A stretch of 64,000 nt of DNA, taken from positions 57,848 to 121,847 of the forward strand of contig NZ_BMHH01000015.1 of NCBI RefSeq assembly GCF_014640615.1, written 5' to 3'. Positions 35,674 to 47,154 of the stretch are shown piece after piece. How positions within the stretch are numbered: the first letter of the stretch is position 1; the number at the start of each line of letters is the position of its first letter. Source of the stretch: Paramesorhizobium endophyticum. GTDB taxonomy: Bacteria; Pseudomonadota; Alphaproteobacteria; Rhizobiales; Rhizobiaceae. The notes beneath the pieces were generated by a model, which made no database searches, had not been told where the DNA came from, and saw only the letters and a program-made list of their open reading frames with translations. The translations under genes were made by a program, and so were the position numbers.

Positions 35674-36567
35674 CTAATGGCCAGGTGGCACCGCACCCAA
35701 GGCTTCGGCGAGGGCCTTGCGTCCGCTCGTAGCAAGCCAGGAGCGGAAAGAGAGGATTTCCGGATTGATCTCACGCATGACGTTCAAATCGACCTGTTCC
35801 GCCAGCGGGCCGTTCTCCAAGCTCCTGGCCATATGTGCGAGGTCAGCATTGGCTGCGAGAACGTCGTCCGGAAAGCGTGCGTAGGATATGGGGCGACCCG
35901 CGACTTCGGTGAAGGCGGCTTCGAGGTCGCGGCCTGTAACTCTATCGCTTGCGATTTTTAAGGTCACCCCGCCGAGCCGGGTCTTATCGGCGAATATGGC
36001 GGCAACGAATTTCCCGATGTCCTCTACGGCAATAAGCTGGATCGAATGTTCCGGCCTGATAAGAGAGCGCAATTGCCCCTTGTCCAAACCGAAACCGGGC
36101 CGTACGAGCATTTCCATAAAGATCATCGGCCTGATGATGGTTGCGATAATGGGCAATTTGCGAATGTAGGCCTCAATGCGTGGTTTCGCGTCGAAACGAG
36201 CCACACCCGTCAGCGTATCGCCGACGCTGGCGCCCGAGGAATAGACGAAATGCGTAACGCCACTTTCGGCGGCCAGGGCCGCGATTGATATCCCATAGCG
36301 TACCTCATCGTCTGCCGCCAAATTAGCTGGCAGCACACTGAAAATGCCATGAGAGTCTTTCATCGCAGTCCGAATGACATGGGTGTCCTCGAACGAACCG
36401 GTGACGAGTTCGATTCCTGCGTCTCGGAGCGCAATCGAAGCCGGTTCGACGGGGTTACGTACCAACGCGCGAACAGGCCATCCCGCCCTCAGCAACGCTT
36501 TTGCGACGGCCCCTCCCTGTCGCCCTGTAGCGCCGAAAACCAGAATTGGACGTTTATCATTAGCCAT
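35674..36567 (-). CDS. NmrA-like NAD(P)-binding protein
   Basis: 297 residues. The N-terminal Rossmann motif is ILVFGATGRQGGAVAKALLR, and the body follows the NmrA/atypical-SDR pattern (GSFEDTHVIRTAMKDSHGIF, THFVYSSGASVG). No SDR Tyr-x3-Lys catalytic motif is obvious, as in redox-sensing NmrA proteins. It is divergent from an HxlR regulator, a common arrangement for redox- or quinone-responsive genes. AT content and codon use look different from the efflux operon beside it. Its end is only 10 bases from the HlyD gene (convergent). Confidence 0.85.
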   Translation of the reverse strand: MANDKRPILVFGATGRQGGAVAKALLRAGWPVRALVRNPVEPASIALRDAGIELVTGSFEDTHVIRTAMKDSHGIFSVLPANLAADDEVRYGISIAALAAESGVTHFVYSSGASVGDTLTGVARFDAKPRIEAYIRKLPIIATIIRPMIFMEMLVRPGFGLDKGQLRSLIRPEHSIQLIAVEDIGKFVAAIFADKTRLGGVTLKIASDRVTGRDLEAAFTEVAGRPISYARFPDDVLAANADLAHMARSLENGPLAEQVDLNVMREINPEILSFRSWLATSGRKALAEALGAVPPGH

Positions 36568-36656
36568 CGAGAACCCTCGTGTTGAACAAGGGCAATCCAT
36601 ATATACGATTATAACTCATCCGGAAGACGGCACATTTTTTAGCATCGGGCACAAGA

Positions 36657-37052
36657 ATGATACGCTTGAAACAGCCTCACGATTCAGATTGCAATCCTCA
36701 GTTCAGACCAATCCCGTCTAACGGGATCTGTGCCCGGCTCGGGGACAAATGGACTGTTCAGGTCCTTTGGCGCCTTTCCCTTGCAGACGGGCGGCGGCTC
36801 CGTTTTTCCGCGCTAAAAAAAGAGAGCGACGGGATCACTCAGCGGATGCTGACTCTGACGCTACGCAATCTCGAACGCGACGGCTTTGTCGTCCGTCATT
36901 ATTCTCCGGAAGTGCCGCCGCGGGTCGAATATGAGCTAACCGAGATGGGTGCTGGCGTTCTGCGCGCCCTTGAGGGACTTAATTTTTGGCTTCAAGAGAA
37001 CCTGCCCATCATCGAGGGGTATCGTCGCGCCTACGACCAGGACAAGCAGTAA
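36657..37052 (+). CDS. HxlR-family winged-helix regulator
   Basis: 131 residues. HxlR core: LGDKWTVQVLWRLSLADGRR, RFSALKKESDGITQRMLTLT, LRNLERDGFVVRHYSPEVPP and RVEYELTEMGAGVLRALEGL. The family usually starts with a cysteine ahead of this core; here GICARLGDKW supplies it. It is divergent from the NmrA-like gene and probably represses it. The ATG at 36657 has a poor ribosome site. Confidence 0.9.
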   Translation: MIRLKQPHDSDCNPQFRPIPSNGICARLGDKWTVQVLWRLSLADGRRLRFSALKKESDGITQRMLTLTLRNLERDGFVVRHYSPEVPPRVEYELTEMGAGVLRALEGLNFWLQENLPIIEGYRRAYDQDKQ

Positions 37053-37147
37053 CGAAGTTTTGCCGCAAATCCGGCCGTGCTCCAAACTGCCCTGCTTCGG
37101 CCAAGTGCCGCCCCGAGTTTCCCCGGAGCGGACATGTCTCAAGCGCC

Positions 37148-37975
37148 TCACCCCTCCCTGAAATCCGTGCCGCGGCTGACCTCATCCCAGGCGTCCATCT
37201 CCTCGATGACAGCATCGAGCTTTTCGCGGGCGCGGCGGACCGCGTCGGAGCCTAGCAGCAGGTGAACCGGCGGCTCGGGAGCCGTGACGGCTTTGATGAT
37301 CGCCTGCGCGGCGCGCACGGGGTCGCCCGGCTGTTTGCCGTCGGAAGTCGCGAAGCGGGCGCTGGTTGCCCCCACGGTTTGCGCATAGGCGCTGTCTTCC
37401 GGCGCGGCCCAGCGGATGGAATGGCTCGACAGGAAGTCGGTGCGGAACGCGCCCGGTGCAACAGCGGTCACCTTGATCCCGAGCGGCTGCAATTCCTGCG
37501 CAAGCGCGGTGGACAGCCCCTCGAGCGCAAACTTGACCGAGGCATAGAGCGCATAGCCCGGCCCCGGCGCGCGCCCGGCAATCGAGGTGATGTTGACGAT
37601 ATGGCCGGAACCCTGCTGACGCAGATGCGGCAGCGCCGCGCGGATAATCCGCACCGGCGCGAAGACGTCGACCGCGAACAGCCGTTCCATCTCCTCGTCC
37701 GTCGAGGTTTCGAGCGCCCCGAGCAAGCCGTAGCCGGCATTGTTGACGATAATGTCGATCTTGCCGGCGATGCCGAATGCCTCGCGCACCACCCGTTCCG
37801 CCGCGTCCTTCTCCGCCAGGTCAGCCTTGAGCACGTGAAGCCGTCCGCTGTCCGCGCCGATTTCGGGCGCGCCGTCCCGTACCGTGCCGATGACCGTATC
37901 GCCCCTGGCAAGAGCCGCCTTCGTCAGTTCCAGCCCGAAGCCGCGTGAAATGCCCGTGATGAACCATGTGGTCAT
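37148..37975 (-). CDS. Classical short-chain dehydrogenase/reductase
   Basis: 275 residues. NAD(P) motif TGISRGFGLELT at residue 7, NNAGYGLLGALE near 80, and the catalytic serine and YALYASVKFALEGLS (Tyr-x3-Lys) near 150. AAGGAGA precedes the ATG at 37975. It is divergent from a LysR regulator. Substrate unknown; the sequence fits the oxidoreductase group often regulated by an adjacent LysR. Confidence 0.88.
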   Translation of the reverse strand: MTTWFITGISRGFGLELTKAALARGDTVIGTVRDGAPEIGADSGRLHVLKADLAEKDAAERVVREAFGIAGKIDIIVNNAGYGLLGALETSTDEEMERLFAVDVFAPVRIIRAALPHLRQQGSGHIVNITSIAGRAPGPGYALYASVKFALEGLSTALAQELQPLGIKVTAVAPGAFRTDFLSSHSIRWAAPEDSAYAQTVGATSARFATSDGKQPGDPVRAAQAIIKAVTAPEPPVHLLLGSDAVRRAREKLDAVIEEMDAWDEVSRGTDFREG

Positions 37976-38085
37976 GATTGGTCTCCTTCTAACGCCGAGG
38001 AAGATAGCCACCGGCCCGCTCCGGTATAATACGGGGAAAATCACTTTCGCTTGTTAGCTGCGCTTAAAAGTGCTTCCTTGCGCGC

Positions 38086-38994
38086 ATGGACATCATTCTC
38101 CCCGGCTCCGATTATAACCAACTCCGCGCCTTCGTGGCGGTGGCCGAAGCGCTGAGCTTCAGCCGCGCCGCCGAGACCTTGGGCATCACCCCTTCTGCAT
38201 TGAGCCAGACGATCCGTGGGCTGGAGGAGGGTATCGGCATCCAGCTTCTCAACCGGACAACGCGCAGCGTCTCCCTGACGGCGGCGGGCGAGAACCTGTT
38301 CCACAGGATAAGACCGGCCATTAGCGAGCTGGGCGCTGCCGTCCTCACCGCGCGGCAGGCGCGGGAGCGCCCCTCAGGCACGGTGAGGGTTCACACTTTC
38401 CGTTCTGGCGCGGCGCGCTATATCGAGCCCATCCTGCCGGAATTCCTGCGCACTCATCCCGAAATCGTCATCGACATGACGCTCGACGACGAAGCGGTCG
38501 ATATGGTCGCGGGCGGTTTCGACGTGTCGCTGCGCATCGGCGAAGTGATCGAGCAGGACATGATTGCCGTACGGATAGGCCCCGAAATGCGGCAGGTCGC
38601 CGTGGCCTCCCCGGACTATATCGAGCGGCATGGCGCGCCGTCGCACCCGCGCGATCTCCTCCGCCATCGCTGCATCCGCTGGCGCTGGCCGGGCCAGTTG
38701 CAGCCCTATGCCTGGGAGTTCTGCGAGGACGGCAGGTGGTTCCATGTGACGGTCGACGGCCCGCTGATCGTCAACGACAAGGAATTGGCCAAACGCGCCG
38801 CGCTTGCGGGCGCCGGCATCGGCTTCTGCACCGACGAGATCGTGGCCGCCGATTTGGCGGCAGGGCGGCTCGTCCCGCTGCTTGAGGCATGGTCGGAGCC
38901 CTTCCCCGGCTTTTTCCTCTGCTACCCCAGGCAGCGCCAGATGGCCCCGGCGCTGCGCGCATTCATCGACGCCGTGCGGCAGGCGGCTATCTGA
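38086..38994 (+). CDS. LysR-family transcriptional regulator
   Basis: 302 residues. The HTH spans residues 6-65 (LRAFVAVAEALSFSRAAETL, SALSQTIRGLEEGIGIQLLN) and a periplasmic-binding-like effector domain follows (VRVHTFRSGAARYIEPILPE). It is divergent from the SDR gene with a 110-base gap and probably controls it. Confidence 0.9.
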   Translation: MDIILPGSDYNQLRAFVAVAEALSFSRAAETLGITPSALSQTIRGLEEGIGIQLLNRTTRSVSLTAAGENLFHRIRPAISELGAAVLTARQARERPSGTVRVHTFRSGAARYIEPILPEFLRTHPEIVIDMTLDDEAVDMVAGGFDVSLRIGEVIEQDMIAVRIGPEMRQVAVASPDYIERHGAPSHPRDLLRHRCIRWRWPGQLQPYAWEFCEDGRWFHVTVDGPLIVNDKELAKRAALAGAGIGFCTDEIVAADLAAGRLVPLLEAWSEPFPGFFLCYPRQRQMAPALRAFIDAVRQAAI

Positions 38995-39139
38995 GCTACG
39001 GTCAAGTTCGACCACATCGGCAGGGGTTAGCCCCAAGTCCCTGCCTGGATTCGAATTTCCGTTGCGCCCGCGCTCGCGCGGGAATAAGCAATCGGCATAT
39101 GCCGAAGGCAGGCCCCGGCGAGACGCGATGGGAAGAAAC

Positions 39140-40432
39140 ATGTTGGAACGAGTTTTCAAGCTGAGCGAAAACGGAACGTCCGTCCGCACCGAGTTGGTTG
39201 CCGGCGTCACGACGTTCCTGACCATGTCGTACATCATCTTCGTCAATCCCGAGATCCTCTCGACCACGGGCATGGATCGCGGCGCCGTCTTCGTGGCGAC
39301 CTGCCTAGCGGCGGCGCTCGGCACCCTGATCATGGCCTTTTACGCCAACTGGCCCATCGGCATGGCGCCGGGCATGGGGCTCAATGCCTTCTTCGCCTTC
39401 ACCGTCGTCTCGGCTATGGGCTTCACCTGGCAGCAGGCGCTGGGCGCGGTGTTCATCTCCGGCGTCATCTTCGTCTTCCTTTCGGCCACCGGCCTCCGGC
39501 GATGGGTGATCGACGGCATTCCTCACTCCTTACGCAGCGCCATCGCGGCGGGCATCGGCCTGTTCCTCGGGCTGATCGCGCTTGAAAATGCCCATATCGT
39601 CGTCAAGAACCCGGCGACACTCGTCACCCTGGGTGATCTGCGGCAGACCGGCCCGCTTCTGGCCATTCTCGGCTTCTTCATCATCGCGGTGCTGGATGCG
39701 CTGCGGGTCAGGGGCGCGATCCTCATCGGCATCCTCGCCGTGACGGTGCTTTCCTGGATCGTGGGGGCCAACCAGTTTCAGGGCCTCGTGTCGGCCCCGC
39801 CGTCCATCGCGCCCACCTTCATGCAGCTCGATATCCTCGGCGCCCTGCATGGCGGGCTGCTGCATGTCATCCTCGTCTTCGTCCTCGTCGAAGTGTTCGA
39901 CGCGACGGGCACCCTGGTTGGCGTGGCAAAACGCGCCAATCTGATGCCCGAAGGCAAGCAGAACCGGCTCGGGCGCGCGCTGATGGCCGACAGCTCCGCC
40001 ATTGTCGCCGGCGCGATGCTGGGCACGAGCAGCACCACCGCCTATGTCGAAAGCGCCTCCGGCGTGGCGGCGGGCGGCAGGACGGGACTGACCGCGCTGG
40101 TGGTCGCGGTTCTGTTCCTCGCCGCGCTCTTCATCTCCCCCCTGGCAGCCTCCGTTCCGGCCTATGCCACGGCCCCTGCCCTCCTCTACGTCGCCGCGCT
40201 CATGATGCGTGAGCTGCGGGAAGTCGAGTGGGATGATGTGACCGAAGCGGTCCCCGCCGCCGTGACCGCGCTCGCCATGCCCATGACCTATTCCATCGCC
40301 AACGGCCTCGCCTTCGGCTTCATCAGCTATACCGTGCTGAAGCTCTTCACCGGCCGCTGGAAGGAATTGCATCCCGCAACGATCATCGTCGCGGCGCTGT
40401 TCATCATCCGCTTCGCCTTCTTCCCGGGATAA
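39140..40432 (+). CDS. NCS2-family purine permease (AzgA-like)
   Basis: 430 residues with about 13 membrane segments. AzgA/PbuG (COG2252) motifs: VRTELVAGVTTFLTMSYIIF, NPEILSTTGMDRGAVFVATC, GMAPGMGLNAFFAFTVV, FVLVEVFDATGTLVGVAKRA and MLGTSSTTAYVESASGVAAG. This group imports adenine, guanine or hypoxanthine with protons. The ATG at 39140 follows GGAAGA at a good distance; the ATG at 39128 is possible. No purine riboswitch was recognised in the 145-base gap before it. Confidence 0.92.
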   Translation: MLERVFKLSENGTSVRTELVAGVTTFLTMSYIIFVNPEILSTTGMDRGAVFVATCLAAALGTLIMAFYANWPIGMAPGMGLNAFFAFTVVSAMGFTWQQALGAVFISGVIFVFLSATGLRRWVIDGIPHSLRSAIAAGIGLFLGLIALENAHIVVKNPATLVTLGDLRQTGPLLAILGFFIIAVLDALRVRGAILIGILAVTVLSWIVGANQFQGLVSAPPSIAPTFMQLDILGALHGGLLHVILVFVLVEVFDATGTLVGVAKRANLMPEGKQNRLGRALMADSSAIVAGAMLGTSSTTAYVESASGVAAGGRTGLTALVVAVLFLAALFISPLAASVPAYATAPALLYVAALMMRELREVEWDDVTEAVPAAVTALAMPMTYSIANGLAFGFISYTVLKLFTGRWKELHPATIIVAALFIIRFAFFPG

Positions 40433-40570
40433 GCGCCGCGGACCGCCTCAGCGCAGCGCCGTGTAATATTCGGCGCTGGCGCATTATACTATGCTTGTCT
40501 TGACCCTGGCTTACCCGAGGAGCATTCTATACATGCCGCACTCCGCGGCGTCGCTTCTCGGGAGGAAGTC

Positions 40571-42088
40571 ATGAACAAAGTAGAGTTTTCACGCACCGCG
40601 AAAATGCCCTTCGCCAAGCGTTATGACAATTTCATCGGAGGCCAATGGGTCGCGCCGAAATCGGGCCGCTATTTCGAGAACATCTCGCCGGTGACCGGCC
40701 GCCCGCTCGGCGAAGTCGCCCGTTCCGATGCCGCCGATATCGAAGCCGCGCTCGACGCCGCCCATGCGGCGAAAGACGCCTGGGCCCGCACCAGCGTGGC
40801 CGAGCGCGCCCTCATCCTGAACCGCATCGCCGACCGCATGGAGGAAAATCTCGATCTGCTGGCGCTCGCCGAAACCTGGGACAATGGCAAGCCGATCCGC
40901 GAGACGACCGCCGCGGATGTGCCGCTCGCCATCGACCATTTCCGCTATTTCGCCGGGGCGATCCGCGCGCAGGAGGGCTCGCTCTCCGAAATCGACCACG
41001 ACACGGTCGCCTATCATTTCCACGAGCCGCTGGGCGTCGTCGGCCAGATCATCCCCTGGAACTTCCCGCTCCTGATGGCCTGCTGGAAGCTCGCCCCCGC
41101 GCTCGCCGCCGGCAATTGCGTCGTCATCAAGCCTGCCGAGCAGACGCCGGCGACGATCATGCTATGGGCCGACCTCATCGGCGATCTCCTGCCGCCGGGC
41201 GTGCTCAACATCGTCAACGGCTTCGGCCTCGAAGCGGGCAAGCCGCTCGCTTCCTCGCCGCGCATCGCCAAGATCGCCTTTACCGGCGAGACGACGACGG
41301 GGCGGCTCATCATGCAATATGCCAGCCAGAACCTGATCCCCGTCACGCTGGAGTTGGGCGGCAAATCGCCCAACATCTTCTTCAAGGACGTGACGCAGGA
41401 GGACGACGATTTCTTCGACAAGGCCATCGAGGGCTTCGTCATGTTCGCGCTCAACCAGGGCGAGGTCTGCACCTGCCCAAGCCGCGCGCTCATCCAGGAA
41501 GACATCTATGACGAGTTCATGGAGCGGGCGCTGAAGCGGGTGGAAGCCATCGTGCAGGGCGATCCGCTCGACCCCGCCACCATGATCGGCGCGCAGGCCT
41601 CTTCGGAGCAATTGGAGAAGATTCTCTCCTATTTCGACATCGGCCGCCAGGAGGGCGCCGAGGTGCTGACCGGCGGCGAGCGGAACGAACTGCCTGGTGA
41701 CCTTGCCGGGGGCTATTACATCAAGCCCACCGTCTTCAAGGGCCACAACAAGATGCGCATCTTCCAGGAGGAGATTTTCGGGCCCGTCGTGTCGGTGACC
41801 ACCTTCAAGGATGACGAGGAGGCGCTGTCCATCGCCAACGACACGCTCTACGGCCTCGGAGCGGGCATCTGGAGCCGCGACGTCAACCGCTGCTACCGCT
41901 TCGGCCGCGCCATCCAGGCGGGCCGCGTCTGGACCAATTGCTACCACGCCTACCCCGCCCACGCGGCCTTCGGCGGCTACAAGCAATCCGGCATCGGACG
42001 CGAAACCCACAAAATGATGCTCGACCATTATCAGAACACGAAGAACATGCTCGTGAGCTACAGCCCGAAGAAGCTGGGCTTTTTTTGA
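40571..42088 (+). CDS. NAD-dependent aldehyde dehydrogenase (AldB/AcoD/ExaC type)
   Basis: 505 residues. Catalytic residues are present: the [20 protein letters not shown] binding motif, [12 protein letters not shown] (Glu) and [15 protein letters not shown] (Cys). It is nearest to acetaldehyde dehydrogenases of the AcoD/ExaC group, recognised by [15 protein letters not shown] near the N-terminus and the ending [13 protein letters not shown]779 gene follows, a pairing typical of this group. GGGAGGAAG precedes the ATG. A terminator-like stem overlaps its last codons. Confidence 0.93.
   Translation: MNKVEFSRTAKMPFAKRYDNFIGGQWVAPKSGRYFENISPVTGRPLGEVARSDAADIEAALDAAHAAKDAWARTSVAERALILNRIADRMEENLDLLALAETWDNGKPIRETTAADVPLAIDHFRYFAGAIRAQEGSLSEIDHDTVAYHFHEPLGVVGQIIPWNFPLLMACWKLAPALAAGNCVVIKPAEQTPATIMLWADLIGDLLPPGVLNIVNGFGLEAGKPLASSPRIAKIAFTGETTTGRLIMQYASQNLIPVTLELGGKSPNIFFKDVTQEDDDFFDKAIEGFVMFALNQGEVCTCPSRALIQEDIYDEFMERALKRVEAIVQGDPLDPATMIGAQASSEQLEKILSYFDIGRQEGAEVLTGGERNELPGDLAGGYYIKPTVFKGHNKMRIFQEEIFGPVVSVTTFKDDEEALSIANDTLYGLGAGIWSRDVNRCYRFGRAIQAGRVWTNCYHAYPAHAAFGGYKQSGIGRETHKMMLDHYQNTKNMLVSYSPKKLGFF
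42062..42087 (+). terminator. Terminator-like stem inside the aldehyde dehydrogenase end
   Basis: AGCCC-gaagaagct-GGGCT followed by seven Ts. The stem encodes the last residues (PKKLGFF), and the TGA stop comes at the end of the T-run. The stem is short (5 bp), so strength is uncertain. Confidence 0.45.
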
Positions 42089-42118
42089 GTTGATCATGTT
42101 TTGAGGAAACCGCTAGGC

Positions 42119-42276
42119 ACCCCCCTCTGCCCTGCCGGGCATCTCCCCCACAAGGGGGGAGATTGGCTGATGGATCTTGCCCTCCTCATATTCGGCGCCT
42201 GCGATTGATACCGGGCATTAATGAAGGCGTAATCTCCCCCCTTGTGGGGGAGATGGCCGGCAGGCCAGAGGGGGGT
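42119..42276. repeat. Palindromic intergenic element A, copy 5
   Basis: CCCCCCTCTGCCCTGCCGGG to its inverted end AGATGGCCGGCAGGCCAGAG. It is between the aldehyde dehydrogenase and DUF779 genes, again inside a likely functional pair. Confidence 0.9.
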
Positions 42277-42345
42277 ACTGTCCCGCCGGCATTTCGAATT
42301 GAAGAACTCCAGCCACACCGCTGGTCACTCCGAAAGGACCGCATC

Positions 42346-42678
42346 ATGGGCAACGTCACCGCCACCCCCGCCGCGCTCGAACTACTCAAGGAGATCATCG
42401 CGGATCACGGCCCGGTGCTGTTCCACCAGTCCGGCGGCTGCTGCGACGGCTCGTCGCCGATGTGCTATCCGCAGGGAGATTTCATCATCGGCGACAATGA
42501 CGTGCTGCTCGGCCACATAGGCGGCGCGCCGTTCTACATCAGCGCCTCGCAGTTCGAGGCGTGGAAGCATACCGACCTCATCATCGACGTGGTGCCGGGG
42601 CGCGGCGGCATGTTCTCGCTCGACAACGGGCGCGAAAGACGCTTCCTGACACGCTCGAAAGTCTGTGCTGTCCGATAA
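42346..42678 (+). CDS. DUF779-family protein
   Basis: 110 residues. Cysteine-rich core HQSGGCCDGSSPMCYPQGDF, then DNDVLLG and a C-terminal RGGMFSLDNGRERRFLTRSK. DUF779 proteins are encoded next to AcoD-type aldehyde dehydrogenases in many bacteria and their role is unknown. AAGGA precedes the ATG by eight bases. Confidence 0.92.
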   Translation: MGNVTATPAALELLKEIIADHGPVLFHQSGGCCDGSSPMCYPQGDFIIGDNDVLLGHIGGAPFYISASQFEAWKHTDLIIDVVPGRGGMFSLDNGRERRFLTRSKVCAVR

Positions 42679-42704
42679 GCGCACCACGTCTGCAGCATTG
42701 CCCA

Positions 42705-43370
42705 TCAGGACGCTAGAGCCACCTGAAGCGCTCCCTCGCCGCCTTGCAACAGCCGCACCCCCGAAAAATCCGCCAATTTCCTGTGCGGCGTTTCCATATC
42801 GTGCCGGTGCGTGGTCGTCATGACCGCGACCTTGCACCCCGCCGCCTCCGCCGCGGCGATGCCCGCCGCCGCGTCTTCGAAGACCAGGCAGCGCTCCGGA
42901 GCGCCCCCCAGGCGCTGCGCCGCCAGCAGGAAGCAATCGGGAGCGGGCTTGCCGAAGGTGACATCCTCGGCTGTAACCATGGTCTCAGGCACGGGAAGCC
43001 CGGCCGCCTCGATCCTGCGCAGCGCAAGCCGCCGCGGGGCGGAAGTCACGATCGCCCAGCGGTCAGCAGGCAGCGCGGCGAGAAAATCCGGCGCGCCGGC
43101 GATGGCCTCGATCCCCTCGAGATCGGCGATCTCCGCTTCGGTAAGGGCTTCCGCCTCGGCCACGGGATCAACGCCAGGCAGATTGAGCCTGCTGATCGTC
43201 TCGACCGCCCGGACACCGTGGATCGTCGGCAAAAACGTCTCGACATCCACCCCATGGGCCACCGCCCAAGTCGTCCACACCCGCTCGGCTGCCTTGATTG
43301 AAGTCAGGATGGTGCCGTCCATGTCGAAAAGGAAGGCATCGAAGGAATCCGGGAAGAAACTGTCTGACAC
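42705..43370 (-). CDS. HAD-superfamily sugar-phosphatase-like hydrolase
   Basis: 221 residues. HAD motif I is FLFDMDGTIL, motif II IVTSAPR, motif III and IV GKPAPDCFLLAAQRLG and LVFEDAAAGIAAAEAAG. It matches the beta-phosphoglucomutase/2-deoxyglucose-6-phosphatase group. A GTG at 43370 (VSDSFFPDSF) gives a normal family length; a longer in-frame ATG at 43454 is possible but adds residues with no family likeness. Confidence 0.85.
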   Translation of the reverse strand: MSDSFFPDSFDAFLFDMDGTILTSIKAAERVWTTWAVAHGVDVETFLPTIHGVRAVETISRLNLPGVDPVAEAEALTEAEIADLEGIEAIAGAPDFLAALPADRWAIVTSAPRRLALRRIEAAGLPVPETMVTAEDVTFGKPAPDCFLLAAQRLGGAPERCLVFEDAAAGIAAAEAAGCKVAVMTTTHRHDMETPHRKLADFSGVRLLQGGEGALQVALAS

Positions 43371-43589
43371 GCTGGCGAACCTCGCTGTTCCGATTTTGAT
43401 GGCCCTTGTAGCAGAATGCTGCCGCCAGTCATCGCGGAATTCGGTCCGAAGCAAGGCTGGAGGTCAGGCGGGCGGAGCGCGAAGCCGTGAATAGCGAGAA
43501 TGAGCGTCGCGTTGCCACGAAAACAGATCGATTTCCTCCAATCTCTGCTATCAACGAAATTGCTCACATTCTAAAGCCCAAGTGATTCC

Positions 43590-45401
<1,812 letters not shown>

Positions 45402-45477
45402 GCGCGGGGCTGCAACGCCTAACCTCCTGATTAAGATCTCCCACGTCCTGCGATGGGATTTCGCCCGTCATTTGTTC

Positions 45478-45497
45478 AGCCGCCCTCGTCAGGCGGC
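45478..45497. terminator. GC stem downstream of recQ, weak terminator candidate
   Basis: GCCGCC-CTCGTCA-GGCGGC forms a 6-bp stem in the recQ to sigma-factor gap, but only a short T-containing stretch follows. Low confidence. Confidence 0.3.
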
Positions 45498-45591
45498 GCG
45501 TCGTGTTTGCCCCCACCTTTACTCATCTATTAAACATGCCTAAAGCTGGCTTGCTCACGAACATATATCGAAGTTCAAGTTGGTGCCTGGA

Positions 45592-46104
45592 ATGGTCACG
45601 GACGAAAAGTCTCCGCTGCTGCATATGCTGACCCTGCATTATGCCGATCTGGTCCGGCACCTGACGAAAAAGCTCGGCAATGCCGCCTCCGCGCGCGACG
45701 TGGCGCAGGATACCTATCTGCGCTTGCGTCATCTGCCTGCTGAAACGCTGGTTCTCAGTCCACGCGCCTATATCTTCCGCGTCGCCAACAACATCGCGGT
45801 CGATTATCTGCGCGCGGAGACCTCCCGCGCCCGCTACTTCACAGCGGAGAATGGCCATGACCAGCCATTGGACGAACCGCTGCCGGACAGTGTGATCGAT
45901 TACCGCCAGCGCCTCAAGATTCTGGAGCAGGCCGTCGATGAGCTCCCCGATAAATGCCGCGAGGTGTTCCTGATGCACAAATTCGACGGGTTGAGCCATG
46001 CGGAGATCGCCAATGCGCTCGGCATTTCGCGCAGCATGGTGGAAAAGCACATCATGAAGGCGCTTTCGCACTGCCGCGACCGGATGGCGGGCTTGCTCGA
46101 TTGA
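45592..46104 (+). CDS. ECF sigma factor, FecI-like
   Basis: 170 residues. Sigma region 2 (ASARDVAQDTYLRLRHLPAE, SPRAYIFRVANNIAVDYLRA) and region 4 (LDELPDKCREVFLMHKFDGL, HAEIANALGISRSMVEKHIM) are complete, of the FecI type that transcribes iron-siderophore receptor genes. An in-frame TTG four codons upstream is an alternative start. The downstream fecR and STN-type receptor make a cell-surface signalling set. Confidence 0.93.
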   Translation: MVTDEKSPLLHMLTLHYADLVRHLTKKLGNAASARDVAQDTYLRLRHLPAETLVLSPRAYIFRVANNIAVDYLRAETSRARYFTAENGHDQPLDEPLPDSVIDYRQRLKILEQAVDELPDKCREVFLMHKFDGLSHAEIANALGISRSMVEKHIMKALSHCRDRMAGLLD

Positions 46105-46203
46105 TTTTTTCATGGGCCGAGTGAGGGAAAGCCCCTCGAGAGCCGTCTTGTTTTCGATATGCGGCCGTCATTTCCGGTTCGCCCTCCTCCAAACTGGTTG
46201 CCG

Positions 46204-47154
46204 ATGGCCCGAAGCAGCGACAATATTGCCAGCCAGACCGTTCGCGAAGCGGCGCTCGCATGGTTCGTGCGGATCAATTCCGGCGATGCCACGGTGGAGG
46301 ATCGGCAGGCATTCGAGCGATGGCTCGCGGACGATGCCGCGCACCGTCGGGAATATGAAAAGCTTGCCGGCATCTGGTCTTCGATGGATGGCATAGACGA
46401 TCCTCGCCGGCGACAGCCTGCACGCCGGGCCCTCCTTTCGCGACGCGTTTTCCTGGGCGGCGCGGCCACGCTTACGCTCGCCGGAGGGCTCTTCGCGCTG
46501 AACGGCGTGCCGGATTTCATCGCCAGCGACCATTATACCGGCACGTCCGAACTCAAATCGCTGACGCTGGCTGACGGAAGCATTGTCGATCTCGACGCCG
46601 ATAGCGCCCTGTCCGTCGATTATACACCGGCGGCCAGACGGCTGTTCCTGCGGCGCGGTCGGGCTTTCTTCAAGGTGGCGAAGGATGCGAGCCGCCCCTT
46701 CATCGTCGAAGCCGCGGGCGGGCGCACCACTGCCCTTGGGACGGAATTCGTCGTCCACATGACCGATGACGACGTCATCGTCGCCGTCGAGGAAAGCGCT
46801 GTATCCGTCACGCCCGCGCCGGGCGCGATCGATACGCGGCTTCAAGCGGGTGAAAGCGCTTCCTATCAGGACGGGCGCATAAGCGCGGCACAGGGGGAGA
46901 CGCTTGCGGCGGAAACCGCATGGCGGCGTGGCAAGCTTATATTCAACGACCAGCCGTTGCGGCGCGTCATAAACGATGTCAACCGCTATCGCCGCGGCAC
47001 GATCCGCATCCTCGACAAGCGGCTGCTTTCCTTGCGCGTCAGCGGCATTTTCGACATCCGCAATCCGGATGGCGTGCTTGACGCCATCACCGGGACATTG
47101 CCGGTGAGAGCCACTGAGCTCACCCCCTATCTGGTGCTGCTGCGCCCCGCATAA
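46204..47154 (+). CDS. fecR: FecR-family anti-sigma / signal-transfer protein
   Basis: 316 residues. N-terminal cytoplasmic FecR motif EAALAWFVRINSGDATVEDR then QAFERWLADD; one membrane segment (RVFLGGAATLTLAGGLFAL) near residue 85; and periplasmic FecR domain (LTLADGSIVDLDADSALSVD, RGRAFFKVAKDASRPFIVEA, GTEFVV). It relays ligand state from the receptor's STN domain to the ECF sigma factor. The start at 46204 (MARSSDN) is tentative; 46159 is in frame. Confidence 0.9.
   Translation: MARSSDNIASQTVREAALAWFVRINSGDATVEDRQAFERWLADDAAHRREYEKLAGIWSSMDGIDDPRRRQPARRALLSRRVFLGGAATLTLAGGLFALNGVPDFIASDHYTGTSELKSLTLADGSIVDLDADSALSVDYTPAARRLFLRRGRAFFKVAKDASRPFIVEAAGGRTTALGTEFVVHMTDDDVIVAVEESAVSVTPAPGAIDTRLQAGESASYQDGRISAAQGETLAAETAWRRGKLIFNDQPLRRVINDVNRYRRGTIRILDKRLLSLRVSGIFDIRNPDGVLDAITGTLPVRATELTPYLVLLRPA

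Noticed and set aside
36653..36660. A clear ribosome site for the HxlR gene
   Set aside because: None was found; the start remains the only in-frame ATG that keeps the domain.
40473..40500. A possible sigma-54 promoter before the aldehyde dehydrogenase
   Set aside because: GG and GC elements are present, but their spacing is 13 bases instead of 10.
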